A stretch of DNA of 64,000 nucleotides from Actinocatenispora rupis (GTDB lineage: Bacteria; Actinomycetota; Actinomycetes; Mycobacteriales; Micromonosporaceae): the NCBI RefSeq assembly GCF_016861975.1, contig NZ_BOMB01000033.1:1-64000 (forward strand), given 5' to 3'. The notes under the pieces are model-generated. The model saw nothing but the letters and a program-made list of their open reading frames with translations, did not search any database and had not been told where the DNA came from. Of this stretch, positions 1 to 8,736 are shown in pieces (the first letter of the stretch is position 1; every line of letters begins with the position of its first letter). A program made the position numbers and the translations under genes.

Positions 1-471
1 GCCGCGGTGGTTCGGTTGCAGCGCAACATCGAGGGCGCGTTCGACACCGGGCGGCTGCACATCACGCTGGAGATCAGCCGCGACTCCGGGAAGTACCTAC
101 CGGGCGACGAACCCGCGTACGGCACCGACATCGGCCCGCGCTGCTGGGGCCAGCCGAACCACCCGCCCGTGCCTGCGCCGGAGGCACCGGTGCACGACGG
201 GTACGACCGGAGCAAGGACCACGGCGGGGTCACGATGGGCCTGCCGCAGGTGCCGATCCTGCAGGAGCCCGACATCCCGCCGGGTCCGGCGGCCGGGCAG
301 GGCGGCGGCACCGGCTCCGTCGACATGGGCTACGCCGGTACGGCCGAGGAACGTGAACTGGTCGACCCGCTCGTGGCCGCGGCGACCGGCGACCAGGTGA
401 CCCGGCTGGGCGACATCACGGATCTGTTGTGGGGGCCCATCCTGCGCGGCGCGACGGTCAGCGTGCACTGA
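1..471 (+). CDS. Mce-family protein, C-terminal fragment
   Basis: Open from the left window edge and ends with TGA, so only the last 156 codons are present. The fragment carries the typical end of a mammalian-cell-entry (Mce) protein: a stretch with GDEPAYGTDIGPRCWG and LPN-like prolines, a Pro/Gly-rich linker, and a last segment ending LLWGPILRGATVSVH, which resembles the PLLRG-type end of many actinobacterial Mce subunits. Mce proteins form periplasmic lipid-binding hexamers that feed YrbE permeases for uptake of lipids or sterols. The next gene lies on the other strand, so this is the last gene of its operon. Which Mce subunit (A-F) it is cannot be told from this end alone. Confidence 0.72.
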   Translation, partial: AAVVRLQRNIEGAFDTGRLHITLEISRDSGKYLPGDEPAYGTDIGPRCWGQPNHPPVPAPEAPVHDGYDRSKDHGGVTMGLPQVPILQEPDIPPGPAAGQGGGTGSVDMGYAGTAEERELVDPLVAAATGDQVTRLGDITDLLWGPILRGATVSVH

Positions 472-492
472 GAACCGTTGCGCCGCAAGCGA

Positions 493-1083
493 TCAGGGCG
501 GGTCGAGGACCGCCCGGTAGAACGCGGTTTCCACGAACGTGATGAGCCGGTCCCGGTCGACCGGCCCGTCCGGCGACCACGAGATGATCGCCTCCTCGGT
601 GAGCGCCAGCCAGGATCGCACGGCGATCGGCAGCAGCGGGTCGCCGGGCGTACCGCCGAGGTCGGCGATGCCGTCCATGATCCGGTCGACCAGCGCGCCC
701 CGGGTACGGTCGAAGATCTCGCGCATCGCCTCGTCGCCGCTGGCCGCACCGCGTACCAGGGAGAGGTAGAGGCCGCGGCGGGCCGACACGTACGCCACGG
801 AGTCCTCGATGGACTGTCGCAACTGGACGGACGGCGGCCGGCTGCGGTCCGGCTCGGTATGGGTGAGCAGGCCCGCGGCGGCGGCCTCGACGACCGCGAG
901 CTGGAACCGCCGCTTGGAGCCGAAGTAGTGGAACAGCAGCGATCGCGAGATGCCGGCCTCGGCGGCGATCTCGTCCAGGCTCAGGTCGTAGAGGCTGTCG
1001 CGGGACAGGGCCCGGACGCCGATCTCCACGAGCTGCGACCGGCGGGCGTCCGGGTCGAGTCTGGTACGGCGCTGTGCGGTCAC
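493..1083 (-). CDS. TetR/AcrR family transcriptional regulator
   Basis: A 196-residue TetR repressor. The N-terminal helix-turn-helix (about residues 35-58) reads LSLDEIAAEAGISRSLLFHYFGSK, the standard TetR DNA-binding region; the remaining helices form the ligand pocket. I start it at the inner GTG (1083) because an AAGGGGGG Shine-Dalgarno lies just upstream; an in-frame GTG at 1104 would add 7 residues but has no such site. It is divergent from the monooxygenase operon, and a palindrome sits between the two genes, so it probably represses that operon and itself. The inducer is unknown. Confidence 0.9.
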   Translation of the reverse strand: MTAQRRTRLDPDARRSQLVEIGVRALSRDSLYDLSLDEIAAEAGISRSLLFHYFGSKRRFQLAVVEAAAAGLLTHTEPDRSRPPSVQLRQSIEDSVAYVSARRGLYLSLVRGAASGDEAMREIFDRTRGALVDRIMDGIADLGGTPGDPLLPIAVRSWLALTEEAIISWSPDGPVDRDRLITFVETAFYRAVLDPP

Positions 1084-1120
1084 GGTCCCCCCTTGACGTG
1101 TCACTGTACCGGGCCTAGCT

Positions 1121-1139
1121 TATTGACTATTCGTCAATA
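1121..1139. promoter_or_regulatory. probable TetR operator
   Basis: Perfect inverted repeat TATTGAC-TATTC-GTCAATA (7-bp arms, 5-bp spacer) between the divergent TetR gene and the monooxygenase gene, ending 10 bp before the monooxygenase ATG. It is AT-rich against a very GC-rich background. Size and position fit a TetR-family operator; the binding itself is inferred. Confidence 0.7.
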
Positions 1140-1149
1140 GCGGAAAGCG

Positions 1150-2634
1150 ATGGCCATCATGGACGAACACCACGACGTGCTGATCGTCGGCGCGGGCTTC
1201 GCCGGTCTCGGCGCCGCGATCCGGCTCCGCCTCGCCGGACGCACCGACTTCGCGATCCTGGAGCGCGCCGACGAGATCGGCGGCACTTGGCGCGACAACT
1301 CCTACCCCGGCGCCGCCTGCGACGTACCGTCGCATCTGTACTCGCTGTCCTTCGCGCCCAACCCGGACTGGTCCCGGTCGTTCTCCGGGCAGCCCGAGAT
1401 CCAGCGGTACCTGCTGGACTGCGTGCGGCGCTTCGAGCTGGCGCCGCACCTGCGCCTCGGGCACGAGCTGGAGTCGGCCGAGTGGGACAACGCGGCGGCG
1501 CGGTGGCGGGTGCGCACCGGGCGCGGCACGTTCACCGGACGGGTGCTCGTGATCGGCACGGGACCGCTCAGCGAGCCGGCGACGCCACCGATCGACGGCC
1601 TGGATTCCTTTGCCGGTACGGTGTTCCACTCGTCGCGCTGGCGGCACGACCACGACCTGGCCGGCGCGCGCGTCGCGGTCGTCGGCACCGGCGCCTCGGC
1701 GATCCAGTTCGTACCAAGGATCGCCGGCACCGTACGGCGGCTGACGGTGTTCCAGCGGACGGCACCGTGGATCATCCCGCGGATGGACCGGGGCATCACG
1801 CCGGTCGAGCACTGGCTCTACCGGAACGTACCGGGGGCCCGGCTGCTGGCGCGCGCCGGCATCTACACCGGGCGGGAGGTGTCGGCGGTCGGGTTCACGA
1901 TGCGGCCCGCGCTGCTCGGCGTGATGGCCCGCATCGCCCGCTCGCACCTGCACAAGCAGGTGTCGGATCCGGTGCTGCGCAAGGAACTCCGGCCCGACTA
2001 CACCATCGGCTGCAAGCGCGTCCTGATCTCCAACGACTACTATCCGGCGCTCGCCCGGACCAACACCCGGCTGGAGACGGCGCCGATCGAGCGCGTCGAA
2101 CCGGACGCGGTGCGTACCGTGGACGGGCGGCGGCACGAGGTCGACACGATCATCCTCGGCACCGGTTTCACCGCCACCCGGCCGCCGATCGCGCGGCGGC
2201 TCACCGGGCGCGACGGGCTGCTCCTCGCGGACGCCTGGCGCGACGGCATGGCCGCGTACCGCGGAACCACCGTTGCGGGCTTCCCCAACATGTTCATGCT
2301 GATCGGCCCGAACACCGGGCTCGGCCACAACTCGATGATCCACGTCATCGAGTCGCAGCTGAACTACCTGCTCGACGCACTGTCCAAGATGGACACGTAC
2401 CGGGTGGCCGCGGTCGAGGTGGAGGCCGGCACGCAGGACGCGTACAACGACGAGGTGCAGGCGCGGCTCGGGCCGACCGTGTGGAACACCGGCGGCTGCC
2501 GCAGCTGGTACCTGGACGACACGGGGCGCAACACGACGCTGTGGCCGTCGTTCACCTGGCGGTTCCGGGCACTGACCCGGCACTTCGACCCGCACGGGTA
2601 CCGGTTGACGCCGCGTACGGAGGTGCCGGCGTGA
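1150..2634 (+). CDS. FAD/NADPH monooxygenase, Baeyer-Villiger type
   Basis: 494 residues. GAGFAG at residues 14-19 is the FAD Rossmann motif, GTGASA at 179-184 the NADPH Rossmann motif, and FAGTVFHSSRW at 154-164 matches the type I Baeyer-Villiger fingerprint FxGxxxHxxxW. Such enzymes insert oxygen beside a carbonyl, turning ketones into esters or lactones. The next gene, sharing a GTGA overlap, is an alpha/beta hydrolase that could open the ester, and the third an SDR that could oxidise the alcohol, so the operon reads as a ketone-processing route. The order monooxygenase-lipase-SDR is also that of mymA-lipR-sadH in Mycobacterium tuberculosis. An alternative ATG lies at 1159. Substrate unknown; the nearby Mce gene makes a lipid or sterol plausible. 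Confidence 0.88.
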   Translation: MAIMDEHHDVLIVGAGFAGLGAAIRLRLAGRTDFAILERADEIGGTWRDNSYPGAACDVPSHLYSLSFAPNPDWSRSFSGQPEIQRYLLDCVRRFELAPHLRLGHELESAEWDNAAARWRVRTGRGTFTGRVLVIGTGPLSEPATPPIDGLDSFAGTVFHSSRWRHDHDLAGARVAVVGTGASAIQFVPRIAGTVRRLTVFQRTAPWIIPRMDRGITPVEHWLYRNVPGARLLARAGIYTGREVSAVGFTMRPALLGVMARIARSHLHKQVSDPVLRKELRPDYTIGCKRVLISNDYYPALARTNTRLETAPIERVEPDAVRTVDGRRHEVDTIILGTGFTATRPPIARRLTGRDGLLLADAWRDGMAAYRGTTVAGFPNMFMLIGPNTGLGHNSMIHVIESQLNYLLDALSKMDTYRVAAVEVEAGTQDAYNDEVQARLGPTVWNTGGCRSWYLDDTGRNTTLWPSFTWRFRALTRHFDPHGYRLTPRTEVPA

Positions 2635-3545
2635 CCGGCCCCGCGACCACGACGACGGTGCCCGCCGCGGACGGTACTCCGCTGGCGGTGCGCACGGTCG
2701 GCCCCACCGACGCCGACCGTACTTTGGTGCTCGCGCACGGCTGGGCGCTCACCTCCGCCTACTGGAATCCCGTGGTACGACGGGTGGCCCGGGCCGTACC
2801 CGGGCTCCGCGTCGTCGCGTACGACCAGCGGCACCACGGCGGGTCGGGCCGGGGCCGCAGCGCGCTGTCGGTCGACCTGCTCGGCACCGACCTGGCCCGC
2901 GTACTGGCGGAAACCGCGCCGCGCGGCCGGATCCTGCTCGGCGGGCACTCGATGGGCGGGATGACGCTGCTGGCCTTCGCCGCGGCGTACCCGGAGGTGG
3001 TCGAGTCCAGAGTGGACGGTGTGGCGCTGGTGTCGACCTCGGCGGGCGACCTGGCCAGGGACACCCCGGGACTGCTGCGCGCGTTGCGCGGGCGGCTCGG
3101 ACGCACCATCCTGCGCTGTCCGTCCCTTGTGGATGGTGCGCGCCGGCTGCTGCCGCCGTCCGTACCGGCACACCGGGATCGTATGGCGCGCCTGCTGTTC
3201 GGGCACACCACGGCACCCGAGGTGGTACGGGCCGGCGCCGCCGCGATCCACCACTGTCCGATTCGGACGATCGTCGAGTTCGTCCCGGCGCTGGACGCGC
3301 ACGACAAGCGGACGGCGCTGGCGCCGCTGGCGGGCGTACCGGTGCGGGTGCTGGTCGGGACCGAGGACCGGCTCACGCCGCCGCGGCACGCCCGGTTCCT
3401 CGCCGAGCACATCCCCGGCGCCGACCTGACCGTACTGCCCGGGCGTGGGCACATGCTCGCCCTGGAGGATCCGGAAACCGTTGCCAGTACGCTGATCGCG
3501 CTCGCCGCGCGGGAAGGTGGCAAGGATGCGTCGCTCCCTGCGTGA
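2631..3545 (+). CDS. alpha/beta hydrolase
   Basis: 304 residues beginning at a GTG that overlaps the monooxygenase stop (GTGA), a sign of translational coupling. The fold motifs are present: oxyanion region LAHGWAL (35-41), nucleophile elbow GHSMGG (105-110, Ser107), acid residue in VGTEDRLTPP, and the catalytic His in GRGHMLALEDPE near the end. Cytosolic; no signal peptide. Most likely an esterase or lactonase acting on the product of the preceding Baeyer-Villiger-type enzyme. Its 3' end overlaps the next gene by 20 nt. Confidence 0.87.
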   Translation: MTGPATTTTVPAADGTPLAVRTVGPTDADRTLVLAHGWALTSAYWNPVVRRVARAVPGLRVVAYDQRHHGGSGRGRSALSVDLLGTDLARVLAETAPRGRILLGGHSMGGMTLLAFAAAYPEVVESRVDGVALVSTSAGDLARDTPGLLRALRGRLGRTILRCPSLVDGARRLLPPSVPAHRDRMARLLFGHTTAPEVVRAGAAAIHHCPIRTIVEFVPALDAHDKRTALAPLAGVPVRVLVGTEDRLTPPRHARFLAEHIPGADLTVLPGRGHMLALEDPETVASTLIALAAREGGKDASLPA

Positions 3546-4416
3546 CACCGTCGTGTTCGTGACCGGGCCGGCCCGCGGCATCGGCGAGCGCGTCGCCCGG
3601 CTCGCCGCCGCCCGTGGCGCCCGGCTCGCCCTCGCCGGCCTGGAACCGGACCGGCTGCGCGCCCTCGCCGCCGACCTCGGCGACGGACACGCCTGGTACG
3701 AGTGCGATGTGACGGACCAGGCGTCGGTGGACGACGCGGTCGCCGGCGCGGTGCGTGACCTCGGCGGCATCGACACCGTGGTCGCCAACGCCGGCATCGC
3801 CAACAACGGCACAGTCGCGGTCAACCCGCCCGACGCGCTCGCCCGCACGATCGACGTGAACCTCACCGGCGTCGTCCGTACGGTCTCGGCGACGCTGCCA
3901 CATGTGGTGTCCCGCAAGGGATACGTGCTGCTCGTCTCGTCCGCCGCGGCCTTCACCGTACTCCCCGGCATGGCCGCGTACTGCGCGTCGAAGGCCGGCG
4001 TCGAGCAGTTCGGCAACGCGCTGCGGCTGGAGGTCGCGCACCACGGCGTACGGGTCGGCACCGCGCACCCGGTCTGGGTCGACACCGACCTGGTCCGCGA
4101 CCAGCAGCAGGACCTGTCGGTGTTCCGCGAGTCGATCCGCCACCTGCCGTGGCCGCTGTCGTCGACGGTACCGGTGGAGCGGTGCGCGGCGCTGCTCGTG
4201 GACGGCATCGAACACCGCCGCCGCCGGGTGTACGTGCCGCGCAGCCTCGCCGCAGTGCAGGCCGTGCGTACCGTGCTCACCGGCCCGATCGCGGGTGCCG
4301 TACTCGCCCGCAAGGCGCGGACCCTGGTGCCCCGCCTGGAGGACGAGGTGCGCGCGCTGGGCCACGCGTTCGGCCGGCACAGCGCCGCCATCCCGTCCGG
4401 CACCGACCCGCGCTGA
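3526..4416 (+). CDS. short-chain dehydrogenase/reductase
   Basis: 296-residue SDR. TGPARGIG (13-20) is the cofactor-binding glycine motif, NAG at 88-90, catalytic Ser near 138-139 and the YxxxK pair Tyr152/Lys156 in AAYCASKAG. I start at the ATG at 3526, which has GGAAGG 8 nt upstream inside the preceding gene; a GTG at 3517 is less well placed. The C-terminal 50 residues are basic and extend past the usual SDR core, as in SadH-like proteins encoded in mymA-type operons. Third gene of the monooxygenase operon; probably oxidises the alcohol or reduces the ketone of the pathway. Confidence 0.87.
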   Translation: MRRSLRDTVVFVTGPARGIGERVARLAAARGARLALAGLEPDRLRALAADLGDGHAWYECDVTDQASVDDAVAGAVRDLGGIDTVVANAGIANNGTVAVNPPDALARTIDVNLTGVVRTVSATLPHVVSRKGYVLLVSSAAAFTVLPGMAAYCASKAGVEQFGNALRLEVAHHGVRVGTAHPVWVDTDLVRDQQQDLSVFRESIRHLPWPLSSTVPVERCAALLVDGIEHRRRRVYVPRSLAAVQAVRTVLTGPIAGAVLARKARTLVPRLEDEVRALGHAFGRHSAAIPSGTDPR

Positions 4417-4448
4417 CCGTCACCGGCGCCGGGCGATACGGTCGACGA

Positions 4449-4688
4449 TCAGGCGGGCGGGCCGTCCTCGGGGCGGCCACCGGTCTCCGGGCGCGGCGCC
4501 ATCCGCTCGTCCTGCGCCTCGATCACGAACCGGTACTCCCGCGCGTTCGGATGCCAGATCTCCTCGGCGGGGCCCACGACCGCACCGCCGACACCGCGGC
4601 GGCGCACCCATCCCGCCATCCGCCACAGGACGACCAGGACCGGGCCGAACACCGCGACCACGGCCAGCAGCATCACCAGATCGCGCAT
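4449..4688 (-). CDS. small single-pass membrane protein
   Basis: 79 residues. One N-terminal hydrophobic helix (about residues 4-22, LVMLLAVVAVFGPVLVVLW) is followed by a basic stretch RRRGVGG and a charged tail with EEIWHPNAREYRFVIEAQDERMAPRPETGG. It lies immediately after hrpA on the same strand (31 nt apart). I do not recognise a named family; it is a hypothetical membrane protein of actinobacterial type. Confidence 0.65.
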   Translation of the reverse strand: MRDLVMLLAVVAVFGPVLVVLWRMAGWVRRRGVGGAVVGPAEEIWHPNAREYRFVIEAQDERMAPRPETGGRPEDGPPA

Positions 4689-4719
4689 CCCGCCACGATA
4701 GCCGCCGCGGGCACCGGTG

Positions 4720-7700
4720 TCACAGTTCGTCGAGGGCGCGTTCGATCCGCCGGTCCGAGATCGGGTACGGCGTGCCCAGGCCCTGCGCGAAGTAGCTGAC
4801 CCGCAGCTCCTCCAGCATCCAGCGGATCGCCGTCAGCCGGTCCGACGGCCCGTGGCTCGCCACCGCGTCCGTGTACTCCCGGGTCAGCTCGCCGACCCGC
4901 TGCATGGCCTGCCGGTCCTTGTTCGGGTTGGCGGGGAGCCGGTCGAGCCGCTTGTCGATCGCCGTCAGGTACCGCGGGAGGTCGGCGAGGCGCTGCCAGC
5001 CGGTCTCCGTGACGAAGCCGGGGTGTACGAGCCCGGCGAGCTGCGCCTTGATGTCGGAGTACGCGGGGAGCAGGAGGACGTTGCCGGTGTTGCCGACCCG
5101 GCCGAGGATCCGCCGGTGCGTGGCGAGGATCTTCTCCACCGCGGTGAGCGCCCCGAGTACGGTCGGGTTGAGGCCGGCACGGACCGCGTCGCGCAGGCGC
5201 CGGAATCCCGCCTCGTCCCACACGGCGCCGCCGTTCTCGGCCATCAGCTTGTCAGCGGCGCAGTCGGTACAGTCGGCGAGCAGTGCGGCGACGCTGCCGT
5301 GCGGGTTCGCCGACAGTGCCAGCTTCGAGGTGTTCGACAGGTTCGCCAGCACGTACTTCGCGGGCGAGCCGACGGTCAGCAGGATCAGCCGCCGCAGCCC
5401 GCGCCAGTGCTGTTCCTGTTGCGCCGCAGGCGATTCGGTCAGCCGCACGGACACCCGGTCCCCGTCGTCCGTCAGCGCCGGGTACGCCCGGACGTGCTGC
5501 CCGGCCACGGTCCGCTCGTACACGGCGGGCAGGGTGCCGATGGTCCAGTCGCGCAGGCCGGTGCGCTCGATGTCGGCGGCGGACGCGGACAGCGCCGAGC
5601 GGGCCTGGTCGGCCAGCTTCTCCTTCAGCGAGGCCAGATCCTTGCCCTCGGCCAGCTCGTGGCCCTCGGTGTCCACCACCCGGTAGTTCGGCCGGAGGTG
5701 GTCGGGCAGGGTGTCGAGCTGCCACGCGTCGCGCGGTACGGACACGCCGAGCATCGACCGCAGCCCACGCTCCACAGTGGACAGAAGCGGGCCGTCGTCC
5801 GGCGAGATCCGCGCCAACAGCGCCCGCGCGGTGTCCGGTACCGGCACCAGGTTGCGGCGGATCTGCTTCGGCAGCGACTTCAGCAGCGCGGTGAGCAGCT
5901 CCTCGCGCAGGCCCGGCACCTGCCACTCCAGCTCCTCGGCGCGTACCTGGCCGAGCACCGCCAGCGGCACCCGTACCGTCACGCCGTCGTCCGGCGCACC
6001 CGGCTCGAACTCGTACGACAGGTCGAGGCGCAAACCGTTGTGCGACCAGACATCCGGGTACGCGGCGGCGCTGACCTCGCCGGCGTTGTCGTTGACGAGC
6101 ATCGCCGCGGTGAACGTCAGCAGCTCCGGCCGCTCCCGCCGGGTCTTCTTCCACCACGCGTCGAAGTGCCGGCCGGACACCACGTCGGCGGGGACGCGCT
6201 CGTCGTAGAACGCGTACAGCGTCTCGTCGTCGACCAGGATGTCGCGCCGCCGGGCCCGGCTCTCCAGACCCTCCACTTCGGACAGCAACGCCCGGTTCGC
6301 GGCGAAGAACTCGTGGTGCGTCTCCCAGTCGCCCTCGACCAGCGCGTGCCGGATGAACAGGTCCCGGGACACCTCCGGGTCGATCCGGCCGTAGTTCACC
6401 TTGCGGCGCGGCACGATCGGCACCCCGTACAGCGTGACCTTCTCGTACGCGACGACCGCGGCCTGGTTCTTCTCCCAGTGCGGCTCCGAGTACGTGCGCT
6501 TGACCAGGTGCCCGGCCAGACGCTCCACAGTGGACGGATCGATCGCCGCGACCACCCGCCCCCACAGCCGGGACGTCTCGACCAGCTCCGCGGCCATCAC
6601 CCACTGCGGCTGCTTCTTCGACAGCGCCGAGCCCGGGAAGATCGAGAACTTCGCACCCCGCGCCCCCAGGTACTCCACCGGGCCGCGCGCGTCCTTGCGC
6701 TTGCGTTCGGTGTCCTTGACGCCGATGTGGCTCAACAGCCCGGACAGCAACGCCTGGTGTACCCGGTCGGACGGCGCGTCCAGGGTGTTGCGCGCGATCC
6801 CCATGCCCTGCACGACCTGTTTCAGCTGGCCGTGCAGGTCCTGCCACTCCCGCACCCGCAGGTAGTTCAGGTACTCCGCGCGGCACAGCTTCCGGAACTG
6901 GTTGCCCGACAGCTCCTTCTGCTTCTCCCGCACGTACTTCCACAGGTTCAGGTAGGACAGGAAGTCGGACTCCTTGTCCACGAACCGGGCGTGCGACTGC
7001 GACGCCTGCTGCTGCGCGTCGCTCGGCCGCTCCCGCGGGTCCTGAATGGACAGTGCCGCCGCGACCACCATCACCTCGCGCACCGCGTCGGTACGCTCCG
7101 CCTCCAGTACCATCCGGGCCAGCCGCGGGTCGATCGGCAGCTGCGACAGCTTGCGCCCCAACGCCGTCAGCCGCTGCTCCTTCCCGGCGATCGCGCCCAG
7201 CTCCTCCAGCAACTGCACGCCCGCGCGTACCTGCCGGTGGTCCGGCGGGTCGAGGAACGGGAAGTCGTCGATGTCGCCGAGCTGCGCGGCGGCCATCGCC
7301 AGGATCACCGACGCCAGGTTCGTCCGCAGGATCTCCGGATCGGTGAACTCCGGCCGGCCGAGGAAGTCCTCCTCGTCGTACAGCCGGATGCAGATGCCGT
7401 CCGCGGTACGCCCGCAGCGGCCCTTCCGCTGGTTCGCCGACGCCTGCGAGATCGCCTCGATCGGCAGCCGCTGCACCTTCAACCGGTGGCTGTACCGGGA
7501 GATGCGCGCCGTGCCCGGATCGATCACGTACCGGATGCCGGGGACGGTCAGGGACGTCTCCGCGACGTTCGTCGCCAGGACGATCCGGCGACCACCGTGC
7601 CGCTGGAACACGCGGTGCTGCTCCGCCGCGGAGAGCCGCGCGTACAGGGGAAGGATCTCGGTGTGCCGCAGCTCCCGCTTGCCGAGCGCGTCGGCGGTGT

Positions 7701-8670
7701 CCCGGATCTCCCGCTCGCCGGACAGGAACACCAGGATGTCGCCCGGCCCCTCGGCCATCAGCTCGTCCACCGCGTCGCTGATCGCCTGCACCTGGTCGCG
7801 GTCCCGGTCGGTGCCGCCGCGCTCCACCGCGCCGGCGTCCGCCTCCTCCACCAGCGGCCGGTAGCGCACCTCCACCGGGTACGTCCGGCCGGAGACCTCG
7901 ACGACCGGCGCCGTGTCCCCTGGCTTCCCCCCGACCGGGGCGAAGTGCTCCGCGAACCGCTGCGTCTCGATGGTGGCCGAGGTGATGACCACCTTGAGGT
8001 CCGGCCGGCTCGGCAGCAGCCGCTTCAGGTACCCGAGGAGGAAGTCGATGTTGAGGCTGCGCTCGTGCGCCTCGTCGATGATGATCGTGTCGTACCGCCG
8101 GAGCATGCGGTCGCGCTGGATCTCGGCGAGCAGGATGCCGTCGGTCATCAGCTTCACCAGCGTGCGCGGCCCGACCTGGTCGGTGAACCGCACCTGGTAG
8201 CCGACCGCGTTGCCCAGCGGTACGTCCAGCTCCTCGGCGATGCGCTCGGCCACCGTACGCGCGGCGATCCGGCGCGGCTGGGTGTGCCCGATCTGGCCGT
8301 GGATGCCGCGGCCCAGTTCGAGACAGATCTTCGGGATCTGGGTGGTCTTGCCCGACCCGGTCTCGCCCGCGACGATCACGACCTGGTGGTCCCGGATCGC
8401 GGCGGCGATGTCCTCGCGGTGCGCGCTGACCGGCAGCTCCGCCGGGTACGTGATCGTCGGCACCGCCGCGCGCCGGTCCGCGACCCGCCGCTCGGCCGCC
8501 GCGACCTCGCCCGCCAGCTTCGCCAGCCCGGTACCGCCGCGCGCGGAGTCCAGCCGACGCGCCAGCCGCCGCCGGTCGACGAGCATCAGATCGCCCAGAC
8601 GGGACTTCAGGTCGGAAAGGGACGGCGGGGAGGCGGGCGGCGTGTCCATATCGCCGCCAAGCATAGGCAT
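4720..8670 (-). CDS. hrpA: ATP-dependent RNA helicase HrpA
   Basis: A DEAH-box helicase of 1316 residues, the size expected for bacterial HrpA. Walker A GETGSGKT is at 102-109, the DEAH box in IIIDEAHERSLNIDFLL near 195, motif III SATIE, motif V TNVAETSLTVPGI, and motif VI QRKGRCGR. After the helicase core come the ratchet/OB region and the long DUF3418-type C-terminal part typical of HrpA. HrpA remodels RNA and has been linked to mRNA processing and ribosome rescue. Three in-frame ATGs compete as start (8670, 8664, 8649); none has a strong Shine-Dalgarno, so the first 7 residues are uncertain. Two copies of the palindrome TCCACAGTGGA lie within it (5771, 6534). Confidence 0.95.
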   Translation of the reverse strand: MPMLGGDMDTPPASPPSLSDLKSRLGDLMLVDRRRLARRLDSARGGTGLAKLAGEVAAAERRVADRRAAVPTITYPAELPVSAHREDIAAAIRDHQVVIVAGETGSGKTTQIPKICLELGRGIHGQIGHTQPRRIAARTVAERIAEELDVPLGNAVGYQVRFTDQVGPRTLVKLMTDGILLAEIQRDRMLRRYDTIIIDEAHERSLNIDFLLGYLKRLLPSRPDLKVVITSATIETQRFAEHFAPVGGKPGDTAPVVEVSGRTYPVEVRYRPLVEEADAGAVERGGTDRDRDQVQAISDAVDELMAEGPGDILVFLSGEREIRDTADALGKRELRHTEILPLYARLSAAEQHRVFQRHGGRRIVLATNVAETSLTVPGIRYVIDPGTARISRYSHRLKVQRLPIEAISQASANQRKGRCGRTADGICIRLYDEEDFLGRPEFTDPEILRTNLASVILAMAAAQLGDIDDFPFLDPPDHRQVRAGVQLLEELGAIAGKEQRLTALGRKLSQLPIDPRLARMVLEAERTDAVREVMVVAAALSIQDPRERPSDAQQQASQSHARFVDKESDFLSYLNLWKYVREKQKELSGNQFRKLCRAEYLNYLRVREWQDLHGQLKQVVQGMGIARNTLDAPSDRVHQALLSGLLSHIGVKDTERKRKDARGPVEYLGARGAKFSIFPGSALSKKQPQWVMAAELVETSRLWGRVVAAIDPSTVERLAGHLVKRTYSEPHWEKNQAAVVAYEKVTLYGVPIVPRRKVNYGRIDPEVSRDLFIRHALVEGDWETHHEFFAANRALLSEVEGLESRARRRDILVDDETLYAFYDERVPADVVSGRHFDAWWKKTRRERPELLTFTAAMLVNDNAGEVSAAAYPDVWSHNGLRLDLSYEFEPGAPDDGVTVRVPLAVLGQVRAEELEWQVPGLREELLTALLKSLPKQIRRNLVPVPDTARALLARISPDDGPLLSTVERGLRSMLGVSVPRDAWQLDTLPDHLRPNYRVVDTEGHELAEGKDLASLKEKLADQARSALSASAADIERTGLRDWTIGTLPAVYERTVAGQHVRAYPALTDDGDRVSVRLTESPAAQQEQHWRGLRRLILLTVGSPAKYVLANLSNTSKLALSANPHGSVAALLADCTDCAADKLMAENGGAVWDEAGFRRLRDAVRAGLNPTVLGALTAVEKILATHRRILGRVGNTGNVLLLPAYSDIKAQLAGLVHPGFVTETGWQRLADLPRYLTAIDKRLDRLPANPNKDRQAMQRVGELTREYTDAVASHGPSDRLTAIRWMLEELRVSYFAQGLGTPYPISDRRIERALDEL

Positions 8671-8736
8671 CCGCCGACGGCGCCCGCCCCGGGATTTCCG
8701 CCACCCCGCCGCAGCAGGGCGGCGGAACGCGCCGGC

